Positions 8,117-17,824 of a DNA stretch of 64,000 nt are shown piece after piece. Below the pieces are notes generated by a model, which was given only the letters and a program-made list of their open reading frames with translations, made no database searches and was not told the DNA's origin. Numbering within the stretch: the first letter of the stretch is position 1; every line of letters starts with the position of its first letter. The DNA comes from Micromonosporaceae bacterium (GTDB taxonomy: Bacteria > Actinomycetota > Actinomycetes > Mycobacteriales > Micromonosporaceae), in NCBI GenBank assembly GCA_020027875.1, contig JAHRHA010000006.1, positions 1-64,000 of the forward strand, in the 5' to 3' direction. Position numbers and translations under genes: made by a program.

Positions 8117-9573
8117 AGGCCGTACTCCTTCCACCGGCGGTCGACCTTAGCCACGATCTCCGGAGACATGACCGCCTCGGCCGGCCATCCGCGGGAGTAC
8201 CCCTCGGTGGGCAGCTTGCGGGTCGCGTCGACGCCGGCCTTGCCACCCCAGAACTGCTGGTATGAGGCGTGGTCCAGGTGGTCAACCGGACCGGAGGTGA
8301 GCACCAGGTCGTGCGCGTAGTCCACGTTGCCAAAGGCGCGGAAGGCTACCTCGTGATAGTCCGCCGGGTCGCAGTCATCGTCCACCACCACGATGAGCTT
8401 GGTCAGCGACAACAGATGCGCACCCCACACCGCGCTCATGACCTTCTGCGCGTGCTTCGGGTACCGCTTGCGGATCGAGACGATCAGGCAGTTGTGGAAG
8501 ACACCCGGCTCGGGCATGGACATGTCCACAATGTCCGGCACCAGCATTCTGATGAGTGGCAGGAAGATTCGTTCGGTGGCATGCCCGATCGGGCCGTCCT
8601 CCTGCGGCGGCTTGGACGTGATGATCGAATGATAGACGGGGTTCTTCTGCGTTGTCATGCACTCCACGTGGAGGACCGGGAACGGCTCGACCCCCGTGTA
8701 GAAGCCGGTGTGGTCGCCGAATGGGCCCTCCGGCGCCCGCTCGCCTGGTTCCACCCAGCCCTCGAGGATGACCTGGGCGTTCGCTGGTACCTGCAGCGGC
8801 ACCGTGAGGCAGTCGACCATCTCGACCCGCTCGCCGCGCAGAAACCCAGCGAAGAGGTATTCGTCGATGTCGCCCGGGAGCGGCGCCGACGCGGCGTAGG
8901 AGACAACGGGGTCCGCACCGAAAGCGATCGCCACCGGCAGCCGCTGGCCCAACCGCTCGGCGACGGCATGGTGGGCCGTCGAGTCCTTGTGGATCTGCCA
9001 GTGCATGCCCACAGTGGTCGGGGAGTGCTGCTGCAACCGATAGAGGCCCAGGTTTCGCTTGCCCGTCTCCGGGTGCTTGGTGTGGGTCAACCCATAGTTG
9101 TGGAAGATGCCGCCGTCGTCGGGCCACGTCTGCAACCCGGGCAACCGGCCCAGGTCGACCTCCGCGCCCTTGTGGACGACCTCCTGGCAGGGAGCCGTCC
9201 TCACCTTCTTCGGCGGAACCGACTTGAGCTGAAGTAGCTTCCCGAGGCCGTCGCGGATCCCGGCCCAGCCGACCGGCAACTCGGGCTTGACAAGCTCGCC
9301 GATCCGCGCGCCGATCTCGTTGACGTCCTCGACACCCAAGGCCATCGCCATGCGCCGGTGGGAGCCGAACAGGTTGATGGCGACCGGCATCTCACCCCGC
9401 GTCGGGCGCTCGAAGAGCAGCGCCGGCCCCTTCGCCCGTACCGTTCTCGTGACGATCTCGCTGATCTCCAGCGTCGGGTCAACGGCGGCCTTGACCCGGT
9501 GCAGCTCGCCGGCGTGCTCGAGCACCACGAGGAATTCCTTGAGATCGGAGTACGGGTACCGGGGTGTCGCCAT
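8113..9573 (-). CDS. ubiD: UbiD-family decarboxylase (menaquinone branch)
   Basis: A 486-residue prenyl-FMN-dependent decarboxylase. Recognisable blocks are GEMPVAINLFGSHRRMAMALGV, GRLPGLQTWPDDGG, EGPFGDHTGFYTG with the catalytic Glu/Asp region, LDHASYQQFWGGKAGVDATRK near the C-terminus, and VVDDDCDP. It acts with UbiX, which makes its cofactor, and UbiA, which prenylates the ring; in Streptomyces the equivalent trio serves late futalosine-pathway menaquinone synthesis (MqnL). ATG at 9573 has AGGTGAG about 10 nt upstream and is preferred to GTG at 9588. The stop overlaps the ubiA start (GTGA), indicating translational coupling. The gene is 28 nt after ccsB. Confidence 0.93.
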   Translation of the reverse strand: MATPRYPYSDLKEFLVVLEHAGELHRVKAAVDPTLEISEIVTRTVRAKGPALLFERPTRGEMPVAINLFGSHRRMAMALGVEDVNEIGARIGELVKPELPVGWAGIRDGLGKLLQLKSVPPKKVRTAPCQEVVHKGAEVDLGRLPGLQTWPDDGGIFHNYGLTHTKHPETGKRNLGLYRLQQHSPTTVGMHWQIHKDSTAHHAVAERLGQRLPVAIAFGADPVVSYAASAPLPGDIDEYLFAGFLRGERVEMVDCLTVPLQVPANAQVILEGWVEPGERAPEGPFGDHTGFYTGVEPFPVLHVECMTTQKNPVYHSIITSKPPQEDGPIGHATERIFLPLIRMLVPDIVDMSMPEPGVFHNCLIVSIRKRYPKHAQKVMSAVWGAHLLSLTKLIVVVDDDCDPADYHEVAFRAFGNVDYAHDLVLTSGPVDHLDHASYQQFWGGKAGVDATRKLPTEGYSRGWPAEAVMSPEIVAKVDRRWKEYGL

Positions 9574-9601
9574 GCCGATCAGTCTCACCTACCGGACCTG
9601 A

Positions 9602-10606
9602 CTACTCCACGCCGGCGTAGGAGTGCAGCCCCACAGCGACGAAGTTGATCACGTATAGGTTGATCAACATAGTGCCCCAGGCGGCCACCGCGAACCAGGT
9701 GGCCGTCGTCCGCTTCACGCTCGGGGTGGCTCGCGCGTGCAGGTACGCGGCGTAGGCGACCCACGAGATGAAGGACCAGATCTCCTTGGGATCCCAGCCC
9801 CAGTACCGACCCCAGGCCGCCTCGGCCCAGATCGCGCCGCAGATGACGGCGAACGTCCAGATCGGAAACGCAAACGCGTGCAGCCGGAAGGTCAGACGCT
9901 CTAGGCTCTCCGCGGCCGGCAGCTTCGCCCCGATCGGGTACGGGAACCGGCGCTTGCCTGCGTCGTACCCAGTCCGGATGAGGAAGAGCGCCGCCGGCAC
10001 GAACGCGATCAGCAGCAGCCCCGACGCTGTCGCGGCCGCGGAGACGTGAATCTTCAACCAGTACGAGTTGAGGGCCGGAACCAGGGGAGCTGCCTCGGTG
10101 TAGAGCACCATTCCGGCGAAGCCGAGGACCAGCACCAGCGCGAGTGTCACGAACAGGCCCAGCAGCCGAAGCGTCGGGCGACCGATCAGGAGCACCAACC
10201 ACGCCACGGCGGCGACGAGGCTCAGGGCCACCACGAACTCGTACATGTTGCCCCACGGCACCCGGCCTGCCGCCAGACCGCGAGTCACCAGCACTCCCGC
10301 GTGCGCCAGTGCGGCCACCACCGTGAGCCCGACGGCGATTCGCCCGAATACGACGGCGCGCCCGGCCGGCTTGGATGGGATCGTCGCAGTTGGAGCGGGC
10401 GAGGTCGGAGCGGGCGAGGTCGGAGCAGTGGGAGGAGCCACCCGCCCGGCGGCCGTACCCACGAGCTCCCGCTCGCGTGGCGGGCGCACGGCGGTACGCG
10501 CGACGGCACCGCGGCCGCCGAAGGAGTACTCCATGAGGTAGCCCACCATCGCGGCCAGGTAGGCCAGCACCGCCACCGGAAGCAGCTGGTTCGACAGCTC
10601 AGCCAT
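9602..10606 (-). CDS. ccsB: Cytochrome c biogenesis protein CcsB (ResC/CcsA type)
   Basis: A 334-residue multi-pass haem-handling protein of system II cytochrome c maturation. The tryptophan-rich WWD-type signature (WGRYWGWDPKEIWSFISW) lies in the C-terminal half, flanked by helices with conserved histidines (ALAHAG, SYWLKIHVSAA, YLHAR). With ResB it forms the haem exporter and apocytochrome ligase. An extended Ala/Pro/Thr insertion after the first helix (about residues 55-95) contains an APTSPAPTSPAPT repeat and is probably a flexible loop. ATG at 10606 overlaps the resB stop by one base (TGATG), so the two are co-translated. Confidence 0.94.
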   Translation of the reverse strand: MAELSNQLLPVAVLAYLAAMVGYLMEYSFGGRGAVARTAVRPPRERELVGTAAGRVAPPTAPTSPAPTSPAPTATIPSKPAGRAVVFGRIAVGLTVVAALAHAGVLVTRGLAAGRVPWGNMYEFVVALSLVAAVAWLVLLIGRPTLRLLGLFVTLALVLVLGFAGMVLYTEAAPLVPALNSYWLKIHVSAAATASGLLLIAFVPAALFLIRTGYDAGKRRFPYPIGAKLPAAESLERLTFRLHAFAFPIWTFAVICGAIWAEAAWGRYWGWDPKEIWSFISWVAYAAYLHARATPSVKRTTATWFAVAAWGTMLINLYVINFVAVGLHSYAGVE

Positions 10607-12168
10607 CAGTGTCCCTTCTCTGCGACCGCGAGCGGGCGCTCGGTCTCGTGGGGCGGGCCGGCGAGCGCGACCACCCGGGCGAACTCGTCGGCGAAACTCG
10701 GCTGCTGGCTACGGGCGAGTCCACCGAGCGAGATGAGGCTACGCCCGTCACCGGCCGGCGCGATGCGTGCCCACACCCGCCGCCGCCGTCCGGACAGCGA
10801 CACCATCAGCCCCACCAGCAAGGCCCCCGCGCCGAACAGCACGATCTTCTCGCCAGGGTCATGCCGCACCGAGACGGTGATCCACTGTCGAGTACCGACG
10901 AACTCCACTCTGGACCCGTCCGGCAGCGTCCAGGTCTCGCCCGGCCGCAGCATCCGCTCACCCACCTGCTTCAGCTCGCCGGAGGCGATCTGACGGTGGC
11001 TCAACTCATACACCGACTGCGGGATGCCCGAGCCCAGGCCGAGGTTGCCCTGATAGGCCACGATCATCAGCGCGGGATCCCGCTCTGCCGGGAAGGCTGA
11101 CTTTCCCACCGACGGGTCGGCCGGCAGCGTGGGCAGGTAGACCCCGGCGAACGCGACCTGGGCCGAGGTGTCGCGCGGCTTCGTGCCGTCGGGGTCCACA
11201 TTGGCGTCGGGGAACTTCGCTACCCCGCTGCTGGTGAGCATCCCGTCATCGGGCAGGAACGGCGCCACCGTCGTCTGCGCGGCCCCGTAGCGGTCGGTGT
11301 AGCGCAGCACCGGCGCGTAGCCGTGGCCCAGCAGGTAGACGTTCCCGCCATCCAGCCGCAGCGGATCATTGACCTCCAGCCGCCACGCCTTTGGCGCTGC
11401 GGCCGGATCCTCCACATAGGAGATGTCGGCGGTGAACTGGACCGGCTGGCCGTTGTCGAGATACTCCGCGCGGAAGGCGTTGAGCCTCACGCAGAACGGC
11501 GGCAGGTCGCTCGCCGTGGTGCGGGCACCGAGCCCGTACTCGTCGTACTGGATCAACGTGTTGCAGAACTCCTCGCCGGCCACGACGAGGCGGTTGCCGT
11601 GCCAGCCGTACCACGAGCCCAGCGCCACGCCGACGAGCAGGGCCAGGAGCGCGAAGTGGAACACGAGGTTCCCGGTCTCCTTGACGTAGCCCTTCTCAGC
11701 GGAGACGGTGACCGTGCCGTCGGTCTGGTCCCGCACGACGGCCCGCCACCGCTGGCCCTTGAGCCCCGCCTTGAGCTTGGCCGCCGTTGCCGGCGGGTCG
11801 CCGGCGCCGGTCAGGTCGGTCGCGGAGTGCGGCAGCCGATCCAGGCGGGACGGTGCGTCCGGAGGTGCGGACACCAGGTTCGTGAAGTGCTGGCGCAGTC
11901 GGGGAACGAGGCACCCCAGGAGCGAGGCGAAGAGCAGCAGGTAGATCGCGGAGAACCAGGGCGAGGAGTACACGTCGAAGAACCACAGCCGGTCCAGCCA
12001 TCGGCCCGAACCGGGGTTGGCGGCGAGGTAGGCGTTGACGCTCTCCGGGTTCACGCTGCGTTGCGGCAGCACCGAGCCGGGGACCGCCGCGATGGCGAGC
12101 AACAGCAGCAGGATCAGGGCGGTGCGCATGCTGGTGAGGGAGCGCCAGAAGGCCCTGGCCGTTCTCAT
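10606..12168 (-). CDS. resB: Cytochrome c biogenesis protein ResB
   Basis: A 520-residue ResB/Ccs1 family protein and partner of CcsB in system II haem delivery. It has three N-proximal membrane helices (MRTALILLLLLAIAAVPGS, FSAIYLLLFASLLGCLVPR, LVFHFALLALLVGVALGSW), a large extracytoplasmic domain, and a last helix near the C-terminus (IVLFGAGALLVGLMVSL). The PGSVLPQRSVNPESV block and NLVFHFALLALLVG with a conserved His are typical. ATG at 12168 forms an ATGA overlap with ccdA; the apparent frame upstream to 12288 is the antisense of ccdA. Confidence 0.94.
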   Translation of the reverse strand: MRTARAFWRSLTSMRTALILLLLLAIAAVPGSVLPQRSVNPESVNAYLAANPGSGRWLDRLWFFDVYSSPWFSAIYLLLFASLLGCLVPRLRQHFTNLVSAPPDAPSRLDRLPHSATDLTGAGDPPATAAKLKAGLKGQRWRAVVRDQTDGTVTVSAEKGYVKETGNLVFHFALLALLVGVALGSWYGWHGNRLVVAGEEFCNTLIQYDEYGLGARTTASDLPPFCVRLNAFRAEYLDNGQPVQFTADISYVEDPAAAPKAWRLEVNDPLRLDGGNVYLLGHGYAPVLRYTDRYGAAQTTVAPFLPDDGMLTSSGVAKFPDANVDPDGTKPRDTSAQVAFAGVYLPTLPADPSVGKSAFPAERDPALMIVAYQGNLGLGSGIPQSVYELSHRQIASGELKQVGERMLRPGETWTLPDGSRVEFVGTRQWITVSVRHDPGEKIVLFGAGALLVGLMVSLSGRRRRVWARIAPAGDGRSLISLGGLARSQQPSFADEFARVVALAGPPHETERPLAVAEKGH

Positions 12169-12932
12169 ATCCCCACCTCCCCGGCTCCCACCGTCGCGCG
12201 AAGCCAGTTGATGAACTCGCCCCACACGCCGGTCACCAGCGCCAGGCCGACGAGGATAAGCATCGCGCCGCCGACGCGGGTCACCCATACGCTGTTACGG
12301 CGCACTGCCTTGTGGAGCCCGATCAGTTTGCGGAAGCCGAGTCCGAACACGAGGAACGGAAGGCCCAGGCCGAGGCAGTACGCGACGGTGAGCGTCACCG
12401 CGCGGCCGGTCGAGCCGTCGATCACGGCCAGGCCGAGCACCGCGCCCAGAGTCGGGCCGAGGCAGGGGACCCAGGAGAGCGCGAACACCGCGCCGAGTAC
12501 TGGTGCGCTGGCAAGTCCGGCGGCGGGGAGCTTGTGGATACGCCACTCGCGCTGCAGGCCCGGGATGAAACCCAGGAACGCGAGCCCGAGCACGATGATC
12601 AGTAGGCCGATGACGAACTGGACGGCACCCTGGTGCACCAGCAGCGTCCGGCCGAGGCTCGCCGCGATGACGCCGGTGATCGTGAAGATGACCGTGAAGC
12701 CGGCGATGAAGCCGCCCGTGCCGAGGAGGATCCGCCCACGCGCCGCGTTGGTCGGGCGGTTGAGGGCGTCATCGAGGTCAGCACCGGCGAGGCCGGTCAC
12801 GTAGGAGAGGTAGCCCGGCACGAGCGGCAGGATGCACGGGGAGAGGAAGCTGACCAAGCCGGCGAGCGCGGCCACGCCGACCGCGACGAGCAGCGGCCCG
12901 CCGCTGGCGATGTCGGCGAACGTCTCACCCAC
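12165..12932 (-). CDS. ccdA: Thiol-disulfide interchange membrane protein CcdA
   Basis: A 255-residue CcdA/DsbD-beta family protein with six membrane helices that carries electrons from cytoplasmic thioredoxin across the membrane to ResA. The two redox cysteines lie in SFLSPCILPLVPGYLS and LSWVPCLGPTLG. Its position between resA and resB fits the reducing arm of apocytochrome c maturation. The stop overlaps the resB start (ATGA). The 100 bp separating it from resA contains a family A palindrome, which may reduce read-through from resA or give a separate transcript boundary. Confidence 0.94.
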   Translation of the reverse strand: MGETFADIASGGPLLVAVGVAALAGLVSFLSPCILPLVPGYLSYVTGLAGADLDDALNRPTNAARGRILLGTGGFIAGFTVIFTITGVIAASLGRTLLVHQGAVQFVIGLLIIVLGLAFLGFIPGLQREWRIHKLPAAGLASAPVLGAVFALSWVPCLGPTLGAVLGLAVIDGSTGRAVTLTVAYCLGLGLPFLVFGLGFRKLIGLHKAVRRNSVWVTRVGGAMLILVGLALVTGVWGEFINWLRATVGAGEVGI

Positions 12933-12954
12933 GGCGCGCCACCCTATGCCCCAC

Positions 12955-13031
12955 CCCCGTCGATCATGACCTGGAGGTCATGATCGACGCTATTTGGCGA
13001 CGGCCAGCTCATGATCACGGTGATCTTGGGT
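12955..13031. repeat. Intergenic palindrome, family A copy 2
   Basis: Three-arm element with the same perfect core hairpin as at 5347-5431 (TCGATCATGACCT / AGGTCATGATCGA) and a third arm CTCATGATCACGGTGATCTTGGG. It fills most of the gap between the tandem genes resA and ccdA. It starts within 3 nt of the resA stop. Confidence 0.85.
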
Positions 13032-13032
13032 G

Positions 13033-13659
13033 TCACGGGGACTCCCCGGCCAACTCAACGACGATCGGCTCCAGCTCAACGCGGAGCACGGCGCCGAAAG
13101 CCACCGCAGCGATGCGGCCCTGGCGATCGATGATGATCGTCGAGGGAATGCTGGTCGGCGGCACCTTAAATCCAACCGCGAGCTTGCCTGCGGGGTCGAA
13201 GACGCTCGGATAGGTGGCCCGCCCAGCGACGAAGCTCTTGGCGTGGTCCCGTTGGTCGCGGGTGTTGATGCCGAGAAACCTGACCTTGTCGTCCTTCGTG
13301 GCCTGGTAGGTCTGCTCGAGATCGTCTGCCTCAACGACGCACGGAGCACACCACTGCGCCCAGAAGTTCACGACGACTACGTCACCGGCGTGGTCGGCCA
13401 GGTCGAAGCTGCCGGAGCCGTCGAGCAATTCACCACGCAACGCCGGCGCGGGCTTGCGATCGGCCGGGGCGAACATCCGAAGGCCCTGAACGGACGTGGC
13501 CTGGCTGCCCGTACACCCCGCCACCAGAACGAGGAGCACGAGGACCGCGACCACAACAAACGATCGGCGTGGAAGATCGTGGCCGTCCGACGAAAGGCGC
13601 AGTCTGGCTGCACGTTCCGTCGGAGAACGACAATCATGAAGAGCCGAGAAGCCTGCCAT
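13033..13659 (-). CDS. resA: ResA/TlpA-like thioredoxin-fold lipoprotein
   Basis: An extracytoplasmic thiol reductase of 208 residues that keeps the apocytochrome c CXXCH cysteines reduced. It has a hydrophobic leader ending in the lipobox LVAGC (C49), then a thioredoxin fold with active site WCAPC (C104/C107) and a cis-Pro loop VPPTSIPSTIIIDRQGRI. ATG at 13659 overlaps the preceding phosphatase stop by one base (TAATG), supporting coupling, although it leaves a long basic n-region of about 33 residues before the hydrophobic core. A shorter start cannot be excluded. The electron donor is probably CcdA, encoded next. Confidence 0.91.
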   Translation of the reverse strand: MAGFSALHDCRSPTERAARLRLSSDGHDLPRRSFVVVAVLVLLVLVAGCTGSQATSVQGLRMFAPADRKPAPALRGELLDGSGSFDLADHAGDVVVVNFWAQWCAPCVVEADDLEQTYQATKDDKVRFLGINTRDQRDHAKSFVAGRATYPSVFDPAGKLAVGFKVPPTSIPSTIIIDRQGRIAAVAFGAVLRVELEPIVVELAGESP

Positions 13660-14309
13660 TAGGCGCCCTTGGCCGTACGGGCAGTTGGAGACCGGGTGAC
13701 CAGGTGTGCAGCCGGCTCGCTATAGCCAACGCCCACGAGCGCCGCGCCCTCGAAGTGGAAGCTGGTGAGGCTGGCCAGGCCACATTGGCGCCGGCGCGGG
13801 TCGTGCCAGAGGCGCTTGCGTTCGAGGTGCCGCCGCAGCGTCCAGATGGGAAGCTGGTGCGACACGCACACCGCTTCGTGGCCCTCGGCCTCGGCGCGGA
13901 CGGCCTGGAGGGCGGCGTACATGCGCTGGGCGATGGAGGTGTAGCTCTCCCCCCACGACGGGCCGAACGGGTCGCGCAGCACCCACCAGTTGCGCGGGTC
14001 ACGCAGGGCTCCGTCGCCGACGCTGACCCTCTTGCCCTCGAAGAAGTTAGAGCTCTCGATGAGCCGCTCGTCGACGGCGACGGGCAGATCGAACTGGGCC
14101 GCGATCGGCTCGGCGGTCTGCACCGCGCGTTCGAGCGGGCTGGCCACCACGTGAGTGACGTCGCGGCTGGCGAGCGCCGACGCGGCGGCCTTCGCCATCT
14201 GTTCGCCGAGGCTGGATAGGCGAAAACCGGGCAACCGGCCGTACAAGATCTTGGTGGGGTTCTCGACCTCGCCGTGGCGAAGCAGGTGGACGACGGTCTC
14301 CCTACTCAT
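13659..14309 (-). CDS. Histidine phosphatase family protein
   Basis: A 216-residue phosphoglycerate-mutase-like phosphatase. The phospho-acceptor motif [10 protein letters not shown] lies at the N-terminus, followed by [31 protein letters not shown] and [16 protein letters not shown] with the second catalytic His. The substrate cannot be deduced. Its place between hemL and resA, joined by an ATGA overlap to hemL and TAATG to resA, is a conserved actinobacterial arrangement by memory and suggests a housekeeping role in the haem/cytochrome block. The ATG at 14309 begins [14 protein letters not shown]. Confidence 0.9.
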   Translation of the reverse strand: MSRETVVHLLRHGEVENPTKILYGRLPGFRLSSLGEQMAKAAASALASRDVTHVVASPLERAVQTAEPIAAQFDLPVAVDERLIESSNFFEGKRVSVGDGALRDPRNWWVLRDPFGPSWGESYTSIAQRMYAALQAVRAEAEGHEAVCVSHQLPIWTLRRHLERKRLWHDPRRRQCGLASLTSFHFEGAALVGVGYSEPAAHLVTRSPTARTAKGA

Positions 14310-15631
14310 GCGGCCGCCCTCGCCGCGGCCTCTGCGGCCGGCCCCACCGCGGCGGCGATGATCTCCAGCGCCGCATCGTCGATCGCGGCCGAGACGAACC
14401 ACGCCTCGAACGCCGACGGTGGCAGGTAGACCCCGCGCGCCAGCATCGCGTGGAAGAACGCCTTGAAAGCCGCGAGGTCCTGACTCTGCGCGGCCGGATA
14501 GTCGCGCACTTCGTCGTCGGTGAAGAAGACCGAGAACATGTTGCCGGCATACTGCAGGCGGTACGCGACGCCGGCGGCGGCCAACGCCTGAGCGGCGAGG
14601 TCGCCGACGATCGCCGACGTCTTGTCCAGCCGCGCGTAGACATCGTCGGTGCACTGGCGGAGCGTGGCGAGGCCGGCTGCGCAGGCGAGCGGATTCCCCG
14701 AGAGCGTGCCGGCCTGGTAGACGGGCCCGCCGGGGGCGAGCAGCGACATGATTTCGGTCCGGCCGCCGAACGCCGCGGCGGGCAGGCCACCGCCCATCAC
14801 CTTGCCGTACGTAAAGAGGTCGGCGTCGACCGGCTCGCCGGCTCGTTCAGTGAGGTCGGCCCAGCCGCCGCGGGCGACCCGGAAGCCGGTCATCACCTCG
14901 TCCAGGATCAGCAGCGCACCGTGACGGTGCGCGATCTCGGCCAGTCCGGCATTGAAACCGGGGGCCGGCGGCACCACACCCATGTTGCCGGGGGCCGCCT
15001 CGGTGATGATCGCGGCGATGTTCGCACCGTCTGCGGCGAACGCCGCGGTCACCGCGTCCGGATCGTTGTAGGGCAGCACGATCGTCTCGCTGGCCGCCGC
15101 CGCCGTGACTCCCGGCGAGTCGGGTAGCCCCAGCGTCGCGACGCCGGATCCGGCCGCGGCCAACAGCCCGTCGGCGTGACCGTGGTAACACCCGGCAAAC
15201 TTAATGATCTTGGGGCGGCCGGTGGCGCCTCGAGCCAACCGGATCGCGCTCATCGTCGCCTCGGTGCCGGAGTTGACGAGCCGTACCTGTTCGATCGGGG
15301 TACGGGATACGAGCTCCTCGGCGAGGTCGACCTCACCGCGTGTCGGGGTGCCGAAGCTCGTTCCCCGGGCGGCTGCGGCGCTGAGCGCGCCGATCACGGC
15401 GGGATGAGCGTGGCCAAGGATCAGCGGCCCCCACGACGAGACGAGGTCGACGTAGCGGCGCTCGTCGACATCGAACACGTACGGGCCCTCGCCCCTCGCC
15501 ATAAACCGGGGCGTACCACCGACCGCCCGGAAGGCGCGCACAGGCGAATTGACCCCGCCCGGCACGATAGCGCGGGCGCGGTCAAAGAGGTCCTGCGAGG
15601 CAGGAGCGTCTCGTTCGTACTCTTCGGTCAC
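14306..15631 (-). CDS. hemL: Glutamate-1-semialdehyde 2,1-aminomutase
   Basis: A 441-residue class III PLP aminotransferase that converts glutamate-1-semialdehyde to 5-aminolevulinate in the C5 route of haem synthesis. Markers are [69 protein letters not shown], and the PLP lysine in [18 protein letters not shown]. The length is normal. GTG at 15631 starts a typical N-terminus, but no good Shine-Dalgarno sequence is visible. It is the first gene of the ten-gene minus-strand run and supplies the precursor for the haem used by the cytochrome genes downstream. Confidence 0.95.
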   Translation of the reverse strand: MTEEYERDAPASQDLFDRARAIVPGGVNSPVRAFRAVGGTPRFMARGEGPYVFDVDERRYVDLVSSWGPLILGHAHPAVIGALSAAAARGTSFGTPTRGEVDLAEELVSRTPIEQVRLVNSGTEATMSAIRLARGATGRPKIIKFAGCYHGHADGLLAAAGSGVATLGLPDSPGVTAAAASETIVLPYNDPDAVTAAFAADGANIAAIITEAAPGNMGVVPPAPGFNAGLAEIAHRHGALLILDEVMTGFRVARGGWADLTERAGEPVDADLFTYGKVMGGGLPAAAFGGRTEIMSLLAPGGPVYQAGTLSGNPLACAAGLATLRQCTDDVYARLDKTSAIVGDLAAQALAAAGVAYRLQYAGNMFSVFFTDDEVRDYPAAQSQDLAAFKAFFHAMLARGVYLPPSAFEAWFVSAAIDDAALEIIAAAVGPAAEAAARAAA

Positions 15632-15678
15632 GGCACGGCCATTCTGTCAGCCCGGACCGCCGTACCTGGTCGCGCCCC

Positions 15679-15713
15679 ACCATGATCGCCCATGACGGTG
15701 ATCTTGTGGCTGG
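15679..15713. repeat. Possible solo arm of a family A palindrome
   Basis: The sequence CATGACGGTGATCTTGTGG and its flank resemble the third arm of family A copy 2 (CATGATCACGGTGATCTTGGG). No partner arm is present. It lies in the divergent gap between hemL and ptrB, so it may be a decayed element or chance similarity. Confidence 0.3.
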
Positions 15714-15727
15714 TAGCGTGGTGCACC

Positions 15728-17815
15728 ATGACCACGCAGGCCACGCCGCCGACGGCAAAACGCATCCCGACCGAGCGGAGCCATCACGGCGACGCCGTTG
15801 TCGACGAGTACGCGTGGCTGGCAGAAAAGAACGATCCGGACACCATCGCTTACCTCAAGGCCGAGAACTCCTTCACCGAGGCGCGCACCGCCGACCAGGC
15901 CGATCTGCGCGAAACGATCTTCAACGAGATCAAGGCGCGGACGAAGGAGACCGACCTCTCCGTGCCCGTGCGCAAGGGGGCGTACTGGTACTACACCCGC
16001 ACGGTCGAGGGTCAGCAGTACGGCATCCACTGCCGTCGCGCCGTCGCCGAGGGTGAGGTCGCGCCACCACCGACCGACGACGGCAGTCCGCTCGACGGTG
16101 AGATCGTGCTGCTCGACGGAAACGTCGAGGCGGGCGACTCCGAGTTCTTCGCGCTCGGCACGTTCGACGTGAGCCCCGACGGCAACCTAGTCGCATACTC
16201 CGTCGACCTCGCCGGCGACGAGCGTTTCACGCTGCGCGTGAAGGACCTGCGCACCGGTGTGGTGCTAGCGGACGAGGTGCGAAACGTCTTCTACGGCTCA
16301 GCGTGGTCGGCCGACGCGTCGACCCTGTTCTATTTGACCGTGGACGAGGCCTGGCGGCCACACCAGGTCTGGCGACACACGATCGGAGCTCCGGCCGCCG
16401 ACGACGTGATGGTCCTGGCGGAGACCGACGAGCGTTTCTTCGTGGGGATTGAGCTGAGCCGATCCGAGGCCTTCTTGCTCATCGACATTCACAGCAAGGT
16501 TACGAGCGAGGTCCACGTGATCCCCGCGTCGCAGCCCACGCAGGCGCCCAGGCTGATCGCACCTCGCCGTCAGGGCGTCGAGTACCAGGTGGAGCACGAC
16601 GGGATCGACCGCTTCCTGGTCCTGCACAACGACGGTGCGGAGGATTTCGCGCTCGCCTGGACACCGGTCGACCCTCCGGGCCAGTGGCATGACGTCATTG
16701 CGCACTCGCCCGGCACCCGCCTGCTCGGCGTGGACGCGTTCAGCGGCCATGTGGTGGTGTCCCTGCGCCGGGAGGGGCTGACCGGCCTGCGCGTTCTCCC
16801 CGCCGGGGGGGAGCCGTTCGATCTCGTGTTCCAGGAGCCTCTCTACAGTGTCGGGCTCCACGCGAACCCGGAGTACGACACATCCTCGATCCGGCTGCGT
16901 TACGCCTCATTGGTGACCCCAGACAGTGTGTACGACTATGACCTGCACACCGGCGAGATGGTCCTGCGCAAGCAAAAGCCGGTACTCGGAGGGTTCGATC
17001 CCGAGCACTACGAGCAGCATCGCGAGTGGGCGCAGGCGCCGGACGGCACCCGCGTGCCGATCTCGATTGTCAGCCGCCGTGGCACACCGCGGGACGGGTC
17101 TGCCCCGGCTGTTATCTACGGATATGGCTCGTACGAGGCGAGCATGGACCCGTGGTTCTCCATCGCCCGACTATCCCTCGTGGACAGAGGCTTTGTCTTC
17201 GCCGTGGCGCACGTCCGGGGCGGTGGGGAGATGGGCCGCAGATGGTACGAGGACGGCAAGCTGCTGGCGAAGATGAACACGTTCACGGACTTCGTGGCCT
17301 GCGCCGATCACCTGGTCAAGACCGGCTGGACCTCGCCCGAGCGACTCGTGGCGCGCGGCGGTTCGGCCGGTGGGCTGCTCATGGGCGCGGTGGCCAATCA
17401 GGCGGCACAGGCGTTCGAGGGCATCGTCGCGGAGGTGCCCTTCGTGGACGTCCTGAACACGGTCCTCGACCCGTCGCTGCCGTTGACCGTGACCGAATGG
17501 GAGGAGTGGGGGAACCCACTCGAATCCGCCGACGTGTACGGCTACATCAAGTCCTACGCTCCGTACGAGAATGTGGCCCCGATCGCCTACCCGGCCATCC
17601 TGGCGTTGGGGAGCCTGAACGACACCCGCGTGCTCTTCCATGAGCCGGCAAAGTGGATCGCGCGGCTGCGGGCTGTCGCGCCCGACGGCGACTTCCTGCT
17701 GAAGACGGAGATGGGCGCTGGCCACGGCGGACCGAGCGGCCGATATGACGCGTGGAAAGAGGAGGCGTTCATCGCCGCCTGGATCATTTCCCAGGCCGGT
17801 GTCTCCGCCAGCTAG
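15728..17815 (+). CDS. ptrB: Oligopeptidase B (S9A prolyl oligopeptidase family)
   Basis: A cytoplasmic serine peptidase of 695 residues that cuts short peptides after basic residues. An N-terminal seven-bladed propeller (about 1-410, including DEYAWLAEKNDPDTIAYLKAEN) precedes the alpha/beta-hydrolase domain. The catalytic triad is visible as Ser546 in GGSAGGLLMG, Asp632 in SLNDTRV and His666 in GAGHGGPSGRYD. The EEWGNP and AHVRGGGEMGRRWYEDGK motifs are typical of oligopeptidase B rather than proline-specific enzymes. ATG at 15728 begins MTTQATPPTAKRIP; an upstream GTG at 15692 would add a non-conserved extension. It is divergent from hemL and convergent with the dehydratase gene. Confidence 0.94.
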   Translation: MTTQATPPTAKRIPTERSHHGDAVVDEYAWLAEKNDPDTIAYLKAENSFTEARTADQADLRETIFNEIKARTKETDLSVPVRKGAYWYYTRTVEGQQYGIHCRRAVAEGEVAPPPTDDGSPLDGEIVLLDGNVEAGDSEFFALGTFDVSPDGNLVAYSVDLAGDERFTLRVKDLRTGVVLADEVRNVFYGSAWSADASTLFYLTVDEAWRPHQVWRHTIGAPAADDVMVLAETDERFFVGIELSRSEAFLLIDIHSKVTSEVHVIPASQPTQAPRLIAPRRQGVEYQVEHDGIDRFLVLHNDGAEDFALAWTPVDPPGQWHDVIAHSPGTRLLGVDAFSGHVVVSLRREGLTGLRVLPAGGEPFDLVFQEPLYSVGLHANPEYDTSSIRLRYASLVTPDSVYDYDLHTGEMVLRKQKPVLGGFDPEHYEQHREWAQAPDGTRVPISIVSRRGTPRDGSAPAVIYGYGSYEASMDPWFSIARLSLVDRGFVFAVAHVRGGGEMGRRWYEDGKLLAKMNTFTDFVACADHLVKTGWTSPERLVARGGSAGGLLMGAVANQAAQAFEGIVAEVPFVDVLNTVLDPSLPLTVTEWEEWGNPLESADVYGYIKSYAPYENVAPIAYPAILALGSLNDTRVLFHEPAKWIARLRAVAPDGDFLLKTEMGAGHGGPSGRYDAWKEEAFIAAWIISQAGVSAS

Positions 17816-17824
17816 ATCCGCCGG